In this document: one piece after another, positions 61,785 through 64,000 of the stretch
Layout: each line of letters opens with the position of its first letter
How positions within the stretch are numbered: position 1 is the stretch's first letter
DNA from: Macrostomum hystrix
Taxonomy: Eukaryota > Platyhelminthes > Macrostomidae
NCBI GenBank assembly: GCA_950097015.1
Contig: CATNEN010000001.1
Coordinates: forward strand, 1,848,001-1,912,000
Length of the DNA: 64,000 bases
Direction: 5' to 3'
Translations under genes and position numbers: made by a program
The notes under the pieces: model-generated
Told to the model about the DNA's origin: nothing
Seen by the model: only the letters and a program-made list of their open reading frames with translations
Databases searched by the model: none

Positions 61785-62352
61785 ACTGTTTAGCTACCTG
61801 TAACTGGTTAGCATCGGCTGTCTAACAGGTTAGCATCGGCTGTCTAGCAGGTTAGCATCGGCTGTCTAACAGGTTAGCATCAGCTGTCTAACAGGTTAGC
61901 ATCGGCTGTCTAACAGGTTAGCATCAGCTGTCTAACAGGTTAGCATCGGCTGTCTAACAGGTTAGCATCGGCTGTCTAACAGGTTAGCATCGGCTGTCTA
62001 ACAGGTTAGCATCGGCTGGTTAACAGGTTAGCATCGGCTGTCTAACGGGTTAGCATCGGCTGTCTAACAGGTTAGCATCGGCTGTCTAACAGGTTAGCAT
62101 CGGCTGTCTAACAGGTTAGCATCAGCTGTCTAACGGGTTAGCATCGGCTGTCTAACAGGTTAGCATCGGCTGTCTAACAGGTTAGCATCGGCTGTCTAAC
62201 AGGTTAGCATCAGCTGTCTAACGGGTTAGCATCGGCTGTCTAACAGGTTAGCATCGGCTGTCTAACAGGTTAGCATCGGCTGTCTAACAGGTTAGCATCG
62301 GCTGTCTAACAGGTTAGCATCGGCTGTCTAACAGGTTAGCATCGGCTGTCTT
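61785..62352 (+). repeat. 22-bp array downstream of adducin
   Basis: About 25 copies of a 22-bp unit containing AGGTTAGCATCGGCTGTCTA then AC, with CATCAGC and ACGGG variants in a recurring order. It reads CTAACAG|GTTAGC at the unit junction. Confidence 0.95.
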
Positions 62353-63720
62353 TAAGCTTTTCCTTATACCAACCTTTAGTAATTTTTTTCTCTTTATCAA
62401 ATCTTTGGTTTCTGGTTTACCATTTTGAACGCAATTTCTGCAGAACGTTTTTGTGAAAATGTGTTTTTTATCTTACTTTATTTTGATTCGCCGAAATTTC
62501 CTGCTAGAAACCAAAGATTATTTTGTTAAATAATAATCGTCTTACTTGTAAAAACTGTTTTGCGAAATAAGCCTAGCTAGTTTTATCGTACAAAAAATAA
62601 AAAAATGAATCAAATGTGTAAGACTCTTTCAGACTACTGGAACAAGCGCGTCAGTAGTATTATTAGGTTATCAAAGTTTTTAATCCATGATGTGGTAAAA
62701 TTATTGGAAAATGATTAGAAATCCTTCGTCCTTCGTTTAAAGTTATCCTTTGTTTTCTTTTTGTTGGCCCAAGTCAACGTAATTTTTGTAAACCTCTGCT
62801 TAGTACCTCTTTATTAGTCCCAAATATTTAAACCTATTGGACTACGCTTTTTATATTATTATTAAAATTTATTGTTTTCCTTACGTGACACTGACTGTCG
62901 CTTTTGCTTAAATGCATCGCAATCATTTCTTTTCCATAAATCGATAGATTTTGCTTCTGCTCTTTGTTTTCAGGTCTTTGTCTCCTGGTTTTCTGTGTAT
63001 TTAAAGTTTTTCAATGCGCTTTTTTCTCGCACAAGCTTAAATTTGTCCAACATATAAACTTACCCTTCATTGTTCAAATTAACTTATTTGCCGGATTAAA
63101 TTAGTAGTAAGTATTAAATAGTAAATAAATTGCCAATTTAGTATCGTTGGTGTCGTTTCGTCTTTTTTACTATCATTTCTTCGCTTGAAATTCTGAATTA
63201 GAAATATGTATAGTATATTTAATAACAAGAAATATATGATTATGCGATTTTTGGTAAAGCTTTTTTTAACGCTTTTGTGGCTAGCCGTGTATGCCTTTTT
63301 GTTATTTTATTTTAGGTTTTAGCTAGTGACTTGAGCAAGTATATGAGTTTGTCTAGCTGGGTCAAAGCGTAGTATGAGTCTCTTATTCCGGAATTTGTAA
63401 TTCAGGGGATTTGTAATTTATGGAATGTGCAAAAAATGACGGCATTTTAGAATCTCTTAACACTCCTTTAATCCACTAATGATTGAAATTATTAATGATT
63501 AATTCTGATTGAGTTAGATTCAAAGTCATTAGTTATTCGTTAAAATTTTAAATTATTCTTTTGGCGGGACCGTATAATTTTAAAACTAAGACTAGAATTA
63601 ATGCATTTGCATAACGCTTCTAGGCCTAGTTTTTCTCCAGGGTGCCGGCAGCCCTCGAGCCCTTACCCTCATTATTAATTTGGCAGGCCAGAATTGCTTA
63701 AAAACTGCTGAATCATGGAA
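62353..63720. other. AT-rich non-coding sequence
   Basis: No gene recognised. The short frame at 62872-63057 has no recognisable domain. Confidence 0.4.
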
Positions 63721-63730
63721 TTTTATATTA

Positions 63731-63996
63731 GTCACGTGACGCAGGGTCTAGTCTGGTCTAATTGGGCCCACACCCCAATTCCAGTAGCCTGCCGTTCCGT
63801 GTACACTCGCACTGTACATTGAATGTGGGTTGGGGGGTTTGTCTGGCAGGCAGGCAGGCAGGCAAGGACAGGCAGGGGCAGGCAGAGTCCGTTATATTTA
63901 TTTTGCGGAACACGCGTCCATACCCATAAAGCGAGGAGGACCTCTCACTTTAGCACCCTCGGCTATATAGAAGCCAGCTGTCTTTCGTGTCTAGAT
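63731..63996 (+). promoter_or_regulatory. Possible promoter at the right edge
   Basis: A 10-bp palindromic E-box GTCACGTGAC (63731-63740) is followed by a GGCA-rich run (63846-63885) and a TATA-like CTATATAG (63962-63969) near the window end. The order fits a promoter reading rightward out of the window, but no exon can be seen to confirm it. Confidence 0.25.
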
Positions 63997-64000
63997 TAAG

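Overview
This is an animal nuclear genome segment. Protein-coding exons are joined by GT-AG introns, and the encoded families are metazoan or characteristically animal: an ELAV-type RNA-binding protein, UBASH3/TULA, adducin, a nuclear receptor and the glucose-6-phosphate transporter family. The families and the SINE and mariner copies fit an invertebrate. I could not fix the phylum from sequence alone; a spiralian is plausible but unproven.

Layout from left to right. 1-6843: the first coding exon of an ELAV/Hu-like gene on the minus strand and the start of its large intron, which is filled by several tandem arrays. 7068-8500: a small hAT-type MITE and another array. 9111-12420: the large 3' exon of an unrecognised serine-rich coiled-coil protein (minus). 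12421-16171: AT-rich non-coding DNA. 16172-17739: a pyridoxamine-phosphate-oxidase-like gene (plus), with a decayed copy of its 3' end at 18103. 18825-21305: two arrays around an OARD1/TARG1-like macrodomain gene (minus). 21481-22803: an SLC37A4-like transporter (minus). 24499-35232: a UBASH3/TULA-like gene (plus), incomplete at its 5' end. 35385-41770: three intergenic arrays. 43479-44641: a decayed mariner. 45284-47093: a three-exon HR96-like nuclear receptor (minus). 48762-50054: two adjacent palindromic non-autonomous elements. 52801-61333: a complete five-exon adducin-like gene (plus). 61800-64000: a downstream array and a possible promoter at the right edge.

The most striking property is the tandem repeats. 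About 20 kb of the 64 kb (my rough sum) is minisatellite with units of 18-34 bp. Nearly every sizeable intron of the ELAV, UBASH3 and adducin genes has its own array, with a unit found nowhere else in the window. Several units carry splice-signal-like words: CTAAC/CTGAC branch-point words, or an AG followed directly by GT. In UBASH3 the last repeat unit of one array runs straight into the real 3' splice site. Single-exon genes and short introns have no arrays. The genes belong to unrelated pathways and I see no operon-like cooperation.
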